From NCBI GenBank assembly GCA_006386115.1, contig VFIW01000027.1:62001-126000 (forward strand): a stretch of DNA of 64,000 nt, in the 5' to 3' direction. The stretch's first letter is position 1. Each line of letters begins with the position of its first letter. Positions 51,231 through 61,650 of the stretch are shown here, piece after piece. A program made the position numbers and the translations under genes. The notes below the pieces were generated by a model. That model made no database searches. It saw only the letters and a program-made list of their open reading frames with translations, and was not told the origin of the DNA. The stretch comes from Globisporangium splendens. Lineage: Eukaryota; Oomycota; Peronosporomycetes; Pythiales; Pythiaceae.

Positions 51231-53073
51231 TCACGCGTGCTTGGCGACGGTGCTCTCGAGCGCGCTTTGGATGGCTCCGCTCAGCTCATCCACGACTTTG
51301 CCCTGCTTGAACACCTTGAACGTTGGCAGAGTCGACACGTCGAACGCGTTGGTGATCTCCTGGTTGATGCAAATCCGCAATTTTGGATCCATGAGGATTA
51401 GTCATTTGCCCATATACACTTTTGCTGCTGTTGAGTCCAAACACGCTTTGATCACGCACCTCCATTTCATCCGCATCCACCTTCACAAACACCACGGATG
51501 GGTACTTTGCGCTCAGAGCTTCAAAGAACGGCGCAACTGCCATGCATGGCTGGCACCACGACGCCCAGAAATCCACAATCATCTGCAAAGGTAACGTGGC
51601 ATGCGAGAATGTGACCCATTGTTAGTATAGACACACACCACAGTGAGTGAGCGAGCGAGTGGATGGACCGTGAGACAGCGCAGCCCAGCCAACAATTTTG
51701 AAGGCAGCAAATGATACCGCGCCATCATTCCTGCCGCGATGTACCCACAACATCCAACTGCAATATACAGTACAACTCACCGCTTTGCCCGAAGTCGCAT
51801 TTTTCTCCAGCAGCTCCTTCCATTGATCGTCCGAAGCCACTTTGACCACGTTGGGCTTGCGCTGACGAAGCTCTCCACCATTGCCATCAGCCTGCTTTTG
51901 ATGAGACTCCGAGACGGGATTCTCGTCTTCCGGCAGCTCCACCTCCATGTAGTGCTTCTTAATTTTCTCCTCCAGTGCGTTCTTGTCGGCACCACGCAGC
52001 TCGTCACATTTTGTGCCATTGCGGAAAAACTGGAAGGTGGGCATCGCCGTCACACCACAGCCACGGGAGATTTCCTACAACAGAAACGCACAGACATAGT
52101 TTGGCTTCACTCTTCCTTGCCACCGAGAATCGGCACAATCATTCGACGAACCTTCATTTCGTCGACATCAACCTTGAGAAACAGGGTACATGGATACTTG
52201 CTGCTTAGGTCGTGGTAGATTGGCGAAATATAGCGGCACGGTCCGCACCACGAGGCGGTAAAATCCACCACCAGCTTTTAATTTGGGTGCGCACACACGA
52301 GTACCACAACTGGATTTTTTAGTATCTTTTGCGGTAAGCCGGCGACAGTCTTTGATTCGTGGTGCAGACGAATAATCACACCACGCGTAAACAACTATTG
52401 AAACACTTACCGAACGCTTCGTGTCCTTCGACTTTTGGTGCAGCTCCTTGAATTGTTCGACAGACTTGACATGAATCACGCGACTCTACAATACGATATG
52501 CGCACGCTTGGATAGTCAGCTCCATACTAACACAAAGCTGACAAAGCGCCAGCCAGGCAGCACGTACGTTTTCGAAAAGAGCCGCATCGTTGTGGCCCAA
52601 CACGTTCACACGAACCCACTCCCAAAGGCTCTGCAGCACGATGAGCGCAATTGGGAAAAGCGCATACACTGGGAAGCAAAAGCCACCAATACAAATCTAC
52701 ACACACACAATGAATTTTCGGGGTCAGATTCATCTGTTTAGAGCCATCCAGCGCGATCGCACAAGCACACAATCAATCACACACGATCAATTACATACAG
52801 CCAGAGACATACGCACACACACACACGCGCGCGCGCAAAGGCAATCTCTATAACGCTTTCTGATACCCAAATGATGAAGCGCCTCGCAACATGTAAAAAC
52901 TCCAAAACGAGTCATCATTGGACCAACTTCACACGAGTAATCACGAGGAAAGCCAGAGCACGCACAGCAGCAACACACGCGCGTCGAGGCGGTGCAAGCG
53001 CCAGTGCAGGACGCACCGACCACATCCTCGACGCGCAGACACCTGAGCAGCAGACGCCACGTACCGTCGACAT
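51231..53073 (-). CDS. Two-domain thioredoxin protein with hydrophobic N-terminus, seven exons
   Basis: Exons: 52935-53073 (tentative), 52568-52668, 52411-52485, 52152-52274, 51781-52074, 51460-51582 and 51231-51359. All have GT-AG borders and compatible phases, giving about 327 residues. A hydrophobic N-terminus ([17 protein letters not shown]) may be a membrane anchor or signal. Thioredoxin domain 1 has active site ASWCGPCRY and [12 protein letters not shown] with the TXNL1-like [17 protein letters not shown] end. After a charged linker, domain 2 has [11 protein letters not shown] and [13 protein letters not shown] (the cis-Pro loop is intact in both). Both CxxC pairs could be redox active; the WCQPC middle Gln-Pro differs from the usual Gly-Pro. 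Exon pairs in the two domains have equal lengths (123 nt each), showing internal gene duplication. Only the first exon is uncertain; an Inr-like TCACTCCTGC lies just upstream. Confidence 0.8.
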
Positions 53074-53534
53074 GATTGCCTCGTTCCTTTCTGTCGATCT
53101 TCCTCGCAGGAGTGAGATGCAGCAATAACGCGAGGCTTCTACTGAAGCAGCGATCAACATTCTCCTTTTGAGTCTACTGCATCCGACTTAATTATAAGGT
53201 TCCACGAGAGCGACCGGTACTGTACTCTCGTTGCTCTGTTCACGAGGCTTCTATTGAGGGAAGACCTGCATTCACAATCACTTACCGTCAGCCACTTGTT
53301 TACAAGGTCTCCCTGTTCAGCAGAAGTAAAGAGGTTCGTGGAACGTTCTCTCTGGTTCTTGTAGAGAGACTCCATAAAATGCCAAATGTTATAACCTCGA
53401 GTCAGCTTCTAAAGCACCTCATTCAGTGGGTGCTTTTGCGCTTTTCGTGAGTGTGTGTGGCACCTTCTAGACCACCAAGACAAGCGAGTCACATTGGAGT
53501 TAGCGACCAGAGACAAAGCAGCAGACCGATCAGC
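53074..53534. other. Divergent intergenic region, thioredoxin / PDAP1-SAP genes
   Basis: 460 bp between divergent starts. No gene, clear Inr or repeat other than AGGCTTCTAYTGA at 53132 and 53245, a 13-base direct repeat. Confidence 0.5.
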
Positions 53535-54672
53535 ATGCGCGACAAAGGAGGCAAGGCACCCGCAGGCGGCGCGAAGGGGCGTGACGCGAAGAAGAAGAAG
53601 GAGAAGGGCGGTACTCGCTCGTTCGTGACCTCCGCGGAGGATCTGGAGCACCGCAATATGCTCGAGGAGCAGAAGCAGTCGGCGCGCAAGGCGCGTCGCG
53701 CGGACGACGACGACGACGACGATGAAGACGACGATGAGGACGACGACAGCGAAGAGGAGAGCGACGACGACGCCAATGCGAACATTGTCGCGTTCGAGCG
53801 CGTGCCGCAAAAGTCGCTGTTCGGATTCTCGCAGTCGGCCGATGGTCCAGCCATGGAGACCAAGCCAAAGAAGAAGAGCGGCATCCAGGGCATCTTGAAG
53901 ATCGAGAACCCAAACATGAAGCCAGCACAGAACAAGGTCATGAAGGCCAAGGACATGACTGGAGGCGTCGAGCAGCAGCTTTCCCGACGAGAAAGGTGCG
54001 CATTAGCTTGTTGTTGTTGTTGTGTGTGTGGGTACAATAAACTGATGTTTTTTCATTGTATGTCTTTTGTTATTACAGAGAAGCGCTTGAGAAGGAAGCC
54101 GCGGCTGCTCGTTACATGAAGAAGCACTTGGCCGGTGAAACGGTACGTTATAGACGCGTGATACAATGTGTTTCTTTGTGTAACCCTAACAAACTGCTTT
54201 GCTTCTGAATTTGTGCTTACAGGAAGAAGCAAAGAAGGACTTGGCGCGTCTCCAAGAAGTGAAGCGACGTCGTGAGGAAGCCGAACAGAGAAAGAGGGAA
54301 GAAGAAGCAGGTATGTGCGTCACGGTGTGGCTTTTATCAATGAACAGCTATGTTTGCTCACATGGTATTTGCTTGTTTATCTACCGTAGCTGCTGCGGAG
54401 CGTGAAAAGGCCAAGAAGAAGGTTGTCGAGAAGAATGACGGTACGTTTCTTTTTATTGGCACTCTGCTTGTCGTGGATATTGGAGCGTTTAATGACGGTG
54501 TGGATAATGTGCTTTTGACCACATAGACGAGCCATTGGACGCTCGCGCGATCAAAGCATTGAAGCCAAACGTGTTGAAGGACTACCTGAAGGAGCGCGGT
54601 TTGTCGATCCAGGGACAGAAGAAGGATCTGATCCAGCGACTTATCGATTACGAGAACGAACGCGCTCTATAG
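53535..54672 (+). CDS. PDAP1: PDAP1-type (28-kDa heat- and acid-stable phosphoprotein) with C-terminal SAP domain
   Basis: Five exons: 53535-53995, 54079-54142, 54223-54310, 54390-54440 and 54527-54672; phases agree and introns are 78-86 bp. The product is 269 residues. The basic N-terminus (GGKAPAGGAKGRDAKKKKEK) and a long Asp/Glu run precede the PDAP1/PP28 core: IQGILKIENPNMKP, then LSRREREALEKEAAAARYMK and the charged helix that follows. PDAP1 is a casein kinase 2 substrate linked to translation in animals. The last exon encodes a SAP-like helix-turn-helix (LKPNVLKDYLKERGLSIQGQ, KKDLIQRLIDYENE), a DNA/RNA-binding module. The typical PDAP1 protein (about 180 residues) lacks this module, so the SAP addition is notable. 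Stop is TAG. Confidence 0.88.
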
Positions 54673-54873
54673 ACCACTTTCCACATGTCGCAGGCAGGCA
54701 GCATGATCACAATACACAACTGTGCTTTTTGTTTTGCATATCGGAAGTTGGATATTTACTGGAGTTGTCCATTTGATTTCCATTAAAATATCGCACTTTA
54801 AAGGCCACTCTCGGTACTCCCCCGATCCACACAACAACCCGCCTGTTCGCTCACATATTGCAAAGCAGCCAAC

Positions 54874-55593
54874 ATGGAGCGCATTAATGCCGAGGTCGTG
54901 GCGAATGTGATCGGCGAGAAGGTGCTGCAGTCGCTCGAGGAGCAGGAGCAGCAACTGGACGAGACGATCAAGCGCCTGGAGAAGGCCGACGACGACGAGC
55001 TGGAGCGTCTGCGCGAGCGCCGCATGCAGCAGATGAAGCAGAACGCTCTCAAGGTGCAGGAGCTGCGCGCCAAGGGGCACGGCGAGTACGCGACGATCAC
55101 GGACACGAAGGAGTTCTTCGAGGTGATAAAGCAGAGCGACAAGTCTGTCGTTCACTTCTTCACGCCCGCAAACGCGTTCTGCGAGCTCGTGGATGGCCAT
55201 TTGGAGCGGCTGTCGAAGCACCACATTGAGACGCGGTTCATCCGCTTGAACGCCGAGAAATCCGAGTACCTCGTGGACAAACTGGGCGTGTGGATGATTC
55301 CATGCATCGCGCTGATCAAAGACCAGAAGGTGGTAAAGATGATCCAGGGGCTGGACGATTTGGGCGGCACGGACAAGTTCACGACGGCGTTCCTGGCGTA
55401 CTTCATCGGTCTCCACAATGTGCTCAAGTACGAAGGCGCCGATCCGGAGAACCCGTTGGACTCCTGCGGCGGCGCATACATGAACGGCAGCCAGCCTGCG
55501 TCCTCAGCAGTGCAGCTACAGCAGGCACGACTCAACAGCATCCGCCAGAGTATCTACTACGACAGCGACCTGGAGGAAGAAGACGACGATTAG
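54874..55593 (+). CDS. TXNDC9: Thioredoxin domain-containing protein 9 (phosducin-like PLP3 class)
   Basis: 239 residues, single exon. The N-terminal half is a coiled coil (LEEQEQQLDETIKRLEK, ELERLRERRMQQMKQ). The thioredoxin-like domain follows: GHGEYATITDTKEFFEVIK (the conserved 'GHG.Y' entry), VVHFFTPANAFCELVD, ETRFIRLNAEKSEYLVDKL and GLDDLGGTDKFTT. The CxxC redox pair is absent, as expected for this family; the fold serves protein contacts. TXNDC9/PLP3 binds the CCT chaperonin and modulates tubulin and actin folding. The acidic C-terminus (DSDLEEEDDD) is typical. It lies 200 bp after the PDAP1-SAP gene in the same direction. No intron. Confidence 0.9.
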   Translation: MERINAEVVANVIGEKVLQSLEEQEQQLDETIKRLEKADDDELERLRERRMQQMKQNALKVQELRAKGHGEYATITDTKEFFEVIKQSDKSVVHFFTPANAFCELVDGHLERLSKHHIETRFIRLNAEKSEYLVDKLGVWMIPCIALIKDQKVVKMIQGLDDLGGTDKFTTAFLAYFIGLHNVLKYEGADPENPLDSCGGAYMNGSQPASSAVQLQQARLNSIRQSIYYDSDLEEEDDD

Positions 55594-55705
55594 AAAAAAA
55601 AGAAGACATGTGCGAGAGCTAATTCATTAAAATACATAATCGTGGCAGCATGCATGTGCTTTATATGACTATGTGAAATATTTACAAAATTCATGTCAGT
55701 GCTAA

Positions 55706-56119
55706 CTAGCTTGAGGAGGCTGACTTGGCGCCTGCGAGACACTGCTTCATGTACGCGCGCTGGCGCTGGCGCACATACTCTTTGCTGCTCGTGCTGCGAT
55801 CTGCTGCGCCACTGGGTATTGTCGACGCTACTGCTGTTGCCATATCCAAAGACTCGGAGCGCCATTTCGACAGGTTCATGAGACTCCACTGGCGGTTCCC
55901 CATGGCGATGACGGCTTCCGCGTGGTCTTCGAGACCAAATGCCTGGATGTGGACGGGATTCATCATGACGACAGGAGAGGCGTCATCATTGGAAGGCGCA
56001 TACTGCTGAGGGTTTCGCTTGCCAATGGGCGATGACTGGTGGTCGTGAGAACGCAGAAGCGTTGTGGGCGCGTCAGGGAGTTCCGCGTCAAAGTCCCGAT
56101 CGGCGCGCCGCTTCGTCAT
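55706..56119 (-). CDS. Small hypothetical protein
   Basis: 137 residues, single exon. Basic start (MTKRRADRDFDAELPD), central VVMMNPVHIQAFGLEDHAEA with NRQWSLMNLSKWRSESLDMA, and a basic Arg/Gln helix near the end (KEYVRQRQRAYMKQCLAGAK). No signal or membrane segment. Spacing of Trp/Leu/Lys suggests a nuclear or adaptor protein, but I recognise no family. Its upstream region carries paired GGCGCC elements. It stops 112 bp after the TXNDC9 stop and is convergent with it. Confidence 0.55.
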   Translation of the reverse strand: MTKRRADRDFDAELPDAPTTLLRSHDHQSSPIGKRNPQQYAPSNDDASPVVMMNPVHIQAFGLEDHAEAVIAMGNRQWSLMNLSKWRSESLDMATAVASTIPSGAADRSTSSKEYVRQRQRAYMKQCLAGAKSASSS

Positions 56120-56149
56120 CGGCTCTCACTTTCAGCGGTTCCGTTTGTA

Positions 56150-56179
56150 TGGCGCCAAAAAGAAGAAAAATGGCGCCAA
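56150..56179 (-). promoter_or_regulatory. Paired TTTGGCGCC (E2F-type) sites
   Basis: Minus-strand TTTTTGGCGCCAT and ATTGGCGCCATTT lie 20 bp apart, 30-60 bp upstream of the small gene starting at 56119. GGCGCC next to T-runs resembles E2F/DP sites; a third GGCGCCAAT is inside the next gene at about 56307. An inverted CCAAT pair (56209-56215 and 56245-56251) lies just beyond. Confidence 0.45.
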
Positions 56180-56249
56180 TCGAAAATCAGAAGAATGAAC
56201 GGAATTACAGCCAATCAACGGGTGGTGAAAAGTAACGACGCTTTATTGG

Positions 56250-57157
56250 CTATAATGATGGTTGCGGACCAAAAAACAGACTCGAAGTCATTTGCTGGCA
56301 CATAGTGGCGCCAATGCCACTGATCAACCATACACTGTCTGCACTCGCAGACATCTCCACGGCTTGCTGGTGCTCGAAGCATCCGCTATCACCGCCGCTC
56401 TCCTCCGTCTTTAGCACGACAAAGATCAGCGCTGCGCACTCCGGCTTGGTATTCACAGTCCCCAAGAGATCAAGCCGGTGCAACACATTCACAATGTCAC
56501 TTCCTTTGACGGCGCGAGTCTCCTTGTGTTGGACTATTTGGAACAGCAGAAGACGGTGGTGTGCGTCCTGAAATACTTTGGCGGCCGCAGACTCCGTTGA
56601 CAAGTTGCTCAGGAACGCGTCGACCGATGCAAAGTCGCTTGCTCGCGGGATGTGATACGGACCTCGCGTCAAGAGCGACGGCGGCAGTTCGATCGCATCG
56701 TAAACGTGGAACTCACCACTTGACGCGAAATCGAAAGCTCTTTTTTCTGCGGCCCAGTCCTCAGCGCTCGCACACGAAGTTCTGTCGTCCGCATCGCTGA
56801 TTGCTCGTGTACGCGTATTCCGAATGAAAACCCACTGAGCATGGACGCATTTGACGACTCCTGCAGCCACTGGATCAGCGCTTCTCTATTCTCGAAACAC
56901 TTCTTGCTGATCCGCTCCAGCAGCAAGCGCTCAACGTACCTTGACGCAACTCGATAGCTGGATCTCTAGAGAGCGACTCCGCCAAAAATCTCGAACCGTT
57001 CATCGATCGTCTCCTCGTCAATGGACTCTTTCCGCAGTCCAAGTTGCAGCATGGGTGCGGCCATGTGTAGCTCATCGCGCTTGTACTGCATGGGTTTGAA
57101 TGCCGGAAACTCTTGCGTTTGCTCAATCGGCTGTGTGGACAGCTGCTCTGTCGGCAT
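56250..57157 (-). CDS. Hypothetical protein, three exons
   Basis: Exons 56997-57157, 56836-56939 and 56250-56746 are joined by removing introns of 57 nt (GTTCGA...GTCAAG) and 89 nt (GTGGGT...GCCGCAG). The 253-residue product has no internal stop and continuous sense, whereas the unspliced frames hit TAG. N-terminal part MPTEQLSTQPIEQTQEFPAF is polar. Then comes a helix-rich stretch with ERYVERLLLERISKK and NREALIQWLQES, later FHVYDAIELPPSLL and a last domain-like part KVFQDAHHRLLLFQIVQHKE...VNVLHRLDLLGTVNTK, CAALIFVVLK. I recognise no family. The second intron's donor and both acceptors are weak, so boundaries may move by a few codons. Confidence 0.5.
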
Positions 57158-57507
57158 CGCTTCTTCCCTATCGTCATCATCGCGTATGGCAGAAGAATTA
57201 ATGACAGCAGAAGCCGCAGCAATTGACGACGTACTCGACGCTCATTTTTCGCGGAGAAGGAAAGTTATCGAATGAACTTGTGCCCGGTATTCGTGTCGCT
57301 CTGCAAAAAGACAACTTTGATATCATTTGACTATATAGAGCGTCGATCAGAAAAAACTTGGTGCTGTTCATTTTTCATACCAAGTTCACTCTCTTAGTGC
57401 ATCAGCGATGCCTCAAGGACTCGTGCGACTGAAAAAAAACTACGATTCAAATCTTAGCGCATAGAAAACAAACTGCACGCCACATTCTATTACTATTTGC
57501 GGGTCGC
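57158..57507. other. Intergenic: hypothetical gene 5' flank and DUF1764 gene 3' flank
   Basis: 350 bp, A-rich. On the plus strand GCTCATTTTTCGCGGAG (57240-57256) is Inr-like, but no plus gene follows. Confidence 0.45.
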
Positions 57508-58433
57508 TCAGAAGCAACACCAACAGTCAAAGGGACAGTCGGCTGTATCGCCTGCGCCTTGATTGATCTGCAAGGACTCCTCCGTGTAGATTGGCAGTCC
57601 GTCTTGATCATAGCGCACTACACATAGATACGCCGCAAGAGAGTTAATGACATTGTCAACTCAGAATTGCATATTGTTAGGCAACAGCCAACGCAGTAAA
57701 ATGCTAAGAAAAGATGCATACCAGGTCGGGCTTCTGGGTTCTTTCCGGTCATTGCTGTCGAGTTCGTATCTATCGAAAACAAAGAAGCGCTTGAGAAATG
57801 AGCCAACATAGACAATGACAAGTCGAAACAAGTTGGCCGAACTCACTCTTCGCTTCGAGCCTCTTGATCTGCTCATCGAGACGCTCTTTCTCCTTCTTTT
57901 TCTTTTTGATCGCTGCCTTTTCCTCACGCTGCTGCTTCTCTTCAGCCTCGATCTGCTCTTTCTTCTTGGACTTTAGCGACTGGAACAGATCGTCGATCTC
58001 GTTGCTTTTCTTCTTCGCTGGTACTGTCGCGTTGTCCGCAGCAGCAGGCTTCGCAACGGATGCCGCCGCGCCAGAGGTGCTGCCTTTGTTTTTCTTCTTT
58101 TTCTTCTTCTTGTTGCTCTCTTCACTTAACGGAGGTGTGGCTGCCATGACAGGAGCATCTGCTTTCACGCTGCTCGCTGGCTCAGCGCTTGCAGCATTCT
58201 TTTTGTGTTTCTTCGTCTTTTTCGTTGGCAGCTCATTTGGCTCCGCCACTGCTTTTACGGCGTCCGACGTTTTCTTGATACTCTGCTTCAGAGCCTACAA
58301 TATAATCACACACATAACAACAGCGTGCAGCATATAGCGCTTAAGTGTGGCAGTCATGCACGACGCTTTTCCATACTCGTGGACGCACCTCGTCCGCGTC
58401 TTCCGCCACCGCGCGGCGTCGTTTGCTGCCCAT
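57508..58433 (-). CDS. DUF1764-family protein (unknown function), four exons
   Basis: Exons 58389-58433, 57847-58294, 57722-57769 and 57508-57617; introns 94, 77 and 104 bp, phases consistent, 216 residues. The first exon gives MGSKRRRAVAEDADE. The long second exon is Lys/Ala-rich, with nuclear-type basic runs (KKTKKHKKN, KKKKKKKNKG) and a segment NEIDDLFQSLKSKKKEQIE. The third and fourth carry the DUF1764 signature: RYDQDGLPIYTEESLQINQG, then CPFDCWCCF at the extreme C-terminus. The family is widespread in eukaryotes, presumed nucleolar, and of unknown role. The final CxxxCxCCF could bind zinc. This gene was visible only after splicing, since each exon alone is unremarkable. Confidence 0.85.
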
Positions 58434-58801
58434 TTTCCAGCAGCTCACTTGCCGTTTTTGGTTCTTGGCTGGCAGAGTGCCACGTCCTTCTTGTGACAAA
58501 ACAAGGTGCATTCACAACGCGTTGTCTCGATAATAGGTCAATTTATTGAGATAACCAGACATAAAAGGGTACAAATCACCAGAAAATATCGAAACAAGGT
58601 ACAGTGGTCTCTTGTCATAAGTGAAGGGGTATTACGATTTAAAAAAAGGATGGGATGCGCTGCAGAATAAAACGAGCGTAAGCAAATGCACGCCGCTCGT
58701 CCTAAAGCTTTCAGTGTGTGTGTGTGTGTGTGTGTGAATGGGAGGTGGAGGGAGGATGGTGGTGGTGCTGTGCTGCGTATATGCGCTATGAACGTGCTTG
58801 T
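58434..58801. other. Intergenic: DUF1764 gene 5' flank to Rab11 3' end
   Basis: 368 bp containing a (GT)n microsatellite at 58714-58736. Confidence 0.6.
58714..58736. repeat. (GT)n microsatellite
   Basis: About eleven GT dinucleotides in the 3' flank of the Rab11 gene; length is likely variable between strains. Confidence 0.9.
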
Positions 58802-59573
58802 CTAACAGCACGTGCTCTTCTTTTTCTTCTTCTTGTCGTCGGCGGTGTCGCTTGTGATCACGATGTTGTCGCCGGACGGGAGGCTCGTGGCGTTCTCCTC
58901 TGCCTGGATGGTCTTGCGGCTCATGAGCTTGTAGATTTCCGTGAGAATGCGCTGGAACGCCGTGTCGACCCCGGTGGCCTCGAGCGCCGAGGTCTCAATG
59001 AACGCGAGGTTGTTCTTCTCGGCAAACGCCATCGCCTCCTCTGTCGACACCGCGCGCAGGTGGCGCAGATCGCTCTTGTTACCCACGAGCATGATCACCG
59101 TGTTGGCGTCGGCGTGGTCGCGCAGCTCCTTCAACCAGCGCTCGACGTTCTCAAACGTCACGTGCTTTGTGATATCGTACACTAACAGCGCACCGACCGC
59201 ACCGCGGTAGTATCTGCAACAATAACAAACAAACAAATAAAAAAGAAAAAAAAGAGAGCATAGTTAGCACAGTCTCCGGCATTCGAACACGACAGAAAAA
59301 CACCCCCATTATCGTTAGTAAATCAACCACGTACGCGCTGGTGATCGCTCTATATCGTTCCTGTCCGGCCGTGTCCCAGATCTGCGCCTTGATGGTCTTG
59401 CCCTCGGCGACGATCGACTTGGTCGCGAACTCGACGCCGATCGTGGACTTGGACTCGAGGTTGAACTCGTTGCGCGTGAAGCGCGAGAGCAGGTTGGACT
59501 TGCCGACGCCCGAGTCGCCGATCAGCACGATCTTGAAGAGGTAGTCGTACTCCTCCTCCTTCGGGGACGCCAT
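58802..59573 (-). CDS. RAB11: Rab11-family small GTPase
   Basis: Two exons, 59335-59573 and 58802-59213, with a 121-bp intron (GTACGT...TTGCAG) falling after SA in [12 protein letters not shown]; the product is 216 residues. G motifs: GDSGVGKS (19-26), effector-loop [15 protein letters not shown] (66-73), NKSD and TSALEAT. The [13 protein letters not shown] start and [17 protein letters not shown] stretch are Rab11-like. It ends in KSTCC, for double geranylgeranylation. Rab11 controls recycling endosome and late-Golgi traffic to the cell surface. All catalytic residues (Q71 included) are intact. The intron is in a position common to Rab genes. Stop is TAG. Confidence 0.95.
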
Positions 59574-60062
59574 GCTGTGTACGAGGGAGGTAAAGAGAGA
59601 GGTAGAGAGAAGAGGGCGACACGCGTGAAGAGGAGCGAGCTGCTTGCTTCGGGACGCGCGTGGAAAGCTTCAGACTGGCGCTGTCGTTTTTTTTTTGTTT
59701 TTTTGTTCTTGTGCTCGGCTTTTGAGTGCGTTTGGCTCTTTTTTTGGAGCAGCATGGTTTTCTTCCCCCCTCATACATACAGCATCATTCCGGATAACAA
59801 ATATCGTCACTCTTGCTGTTGCGAACACATCACAAAAGAGATGTTTATACGTATATCATCGCTGAACTGGCGTATACTCTGGCGTCCCTTTCAACCTGTC
59901 CCGATGCAGATGCTGCTTCGGAAAGAGTGATTGCATACGGATACTTGTTCTCTAAATATACGCTTTAGTATACGCTACCAACAGACCTCTCCACCAATCG
60001 TCGTCGCGACAAGGGAGGGAAATCCAAAGCCGCAGCATATTCGCACAATTAACGAAGAAGCC
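59574..60062. other. Divergent intergenic region, Rab11 / RPB8
   Basis: 489 bp, with an (AGAG/TTTT)-rich portion next to Rab11. GCATATTCGCACAATTAAC (60036-60054), just before RPB8, resembles a degenerate Inr (YCATTYNNCAATT). Confidence 0.5.
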
Positions 60063-60728
60063 ATGGCGTCGGAGCTGTTTGAGGATATTTTCGAGGTGCG
60101 CCAGGTGAACCCGGACGGGAAGAAGTTTGACAAAGGTACGCGCTTCTTTATAAAGGCGTTGTGCGCTGCTTCGTGCTGTGTGTTTACTTTGTTATGCACT
60201 TGCAAAGCAGACGCGTTTGTGCGTCCATATTCACTCACATGCCCATGTATTTTTCTCTTTTTTGTATTGCGTAGTGACCCGTGTGGTGTGCAAAGGTGTG
60301 TCGTACGAGCTGGAGCTGACGCTGGACATCAACTCGGAAGTGTACCGTCTCCGTCAGAATGAAAAGTTCACGTTTGCGCTCGTGAGCACGCTCGACCTCG
60401 AGGGCAAGCCCGACGACGGCACGTACAACCAGTCTGGAAAGGTAACGCGTGCGCTTATTGTCTTCTTTTTATTGGGTGAGCCACAAGCATGCGGAACTTG
60501 GTCTAATTAATGTGGTATTTGTGTCTACGTTGTGTGCAGCCAACGCTTCTGGACCGATACGACTACGGCATGTACGGCAAGGTGTTCCAGTACGACCACG
60601 AGGGCGGCAACGTCGTGGCGATCTACGCCAGTTTCGGCGGTCTGCTCATGTGCCTGCGCGGTGAACAGCGCCACTTGCACATGATCCACAACGACACACG
60701 GATCTACTGTCTGTTACGAAAGCAATAA
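60063..60728 (+). CDS. RPB8: RNA polymerases I, II and III subunit RPB8 (RPABC3)
   Basis: Three exons, 60063-60135, 60275-60441 and 60540-60728 (introns 139 and 98 bp), 142 residues. MASELFEDIFEVRQVNPDGK matches the Rpb8 start; the middle part has VTRVVCKGVSYELELTLDIN and SEVYRLRQNEKFTFALVS; the C-terminal part is YDYGMYGKVFQYD, ASFGGLLMCLRGE and NDTRIYCLLRKQ, all family landmarks. Rpb8 is a shared structural subunit that binds the large subunit's jaw in all three nuclear RNA polymerases. Length fits (about 145). Stop is TAA. It is divergent from Rab11. Confidence 0.95.
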
Positions 60729-60987
60729 GCAAAACGAGCACGCGCCATGTGCGTGCTGTTTTACAAGTTACAATACTCCTTTCGCAAACAAGAAAAGGAA
60801 ATATATAGAGTCACATTCGATCACTCCACCAGATGCCACCGACGCAGGGGACTTTTATCACTGTTTTCTTTATCAATAGCTCTTCATTTTCACATCGTTC
60901 TGATCCTAACGGTGCTGATTCATTCGCTGTGTGCATACAGCGACTTCGATAACGACACGAACGACAGGTTCCTCCTTTAACGTGCGT

Positions 60988-61420
60988 TTACTTCTTGTCG
61001 TTGCTGTCTTCCGCCGCGATCTGCTTCATCTTTTCGTACAAATCCTCACGCGACACGGACTGCGGAGGGTACGTGATGTAGCGCCACTGCATTTACAAAT
61101 TAACAACCAACACACAAGAGAGCAATGCATATTAGCGATTCATGCACACACTGTAGATGCAAGAAGTCGAGTAATAGGCGCTAATAATGAGCACATGGGG
61201 AATTGCAGAGACTCACTCTTCCGATGATCCACTGGATGCAATCTGGTTGGGCGTAAATGGTGGTCGCGACCACGGGAACTGCAATTAACCGCATCCAACA
61301 GCCCGTTAGCACTATAAAATACAGCAATAGGTATGCGGCTGCCTATAAGAGCGCAGGGAGAGCGAACGTACTCGAGAGGTACACGGCGACGCGCGCGGCT
61401 TCGTATCGCAAGTTGACCAT
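60988..61420 (-). CDS. PET100: PET100-like cytochrome c oxidase assembly factor
   Basis: Three exons, 61372-61420, 61217-61278 and 60988-61086, with introns of 93 and 130 bp; the product is 69 residues. Sequence: MVNLRYEAARVAVYLS, then one membrane segment (IPVVATTIYAQPDCIQWIIG), then WRYITYPPQSVSREDLYEKM and a charged end. Pet100 has exactly this layout: N-terminal 'LExxRxxxYL' lead-in to a membrane helix followed by a 'PPE'-type motif and a basic coiled tail. It helps assemble complex IV in the mitochondrial inner membrane. The gene is easy to miss because each exon is under 100 bp. It is convergent with RPB8. Confidence 0.7.
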
Positions 61421-61650
61421 TCTGGTGTGTCTTCCGCCTCTTGTTGAATTCCGATACTGAGCATTCACTTTGGCTCATGTCTATGACCTAGTGGCCCATT
61501 TTCATGTGATCTGAAGGTCGCTTGTACAACATTTTCATCACCACCGCAACATGTGACTCGAACGTTGCGCGAAAGTAATCTTTGCATTCGGACGACATTG
61601 ACATCCATTGCGTCTCTTCACAGTGGCTTCAACAAGGAAACGACCTGACA

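Noticed and set aside
50756..51310. Inr-like GCTCATTTTGCTCACATG suggesting a plus-strand gene
   Set aside because: The downstream open frames are short, lack motifs, and overlap the end of the thioredoxin gene antisense.
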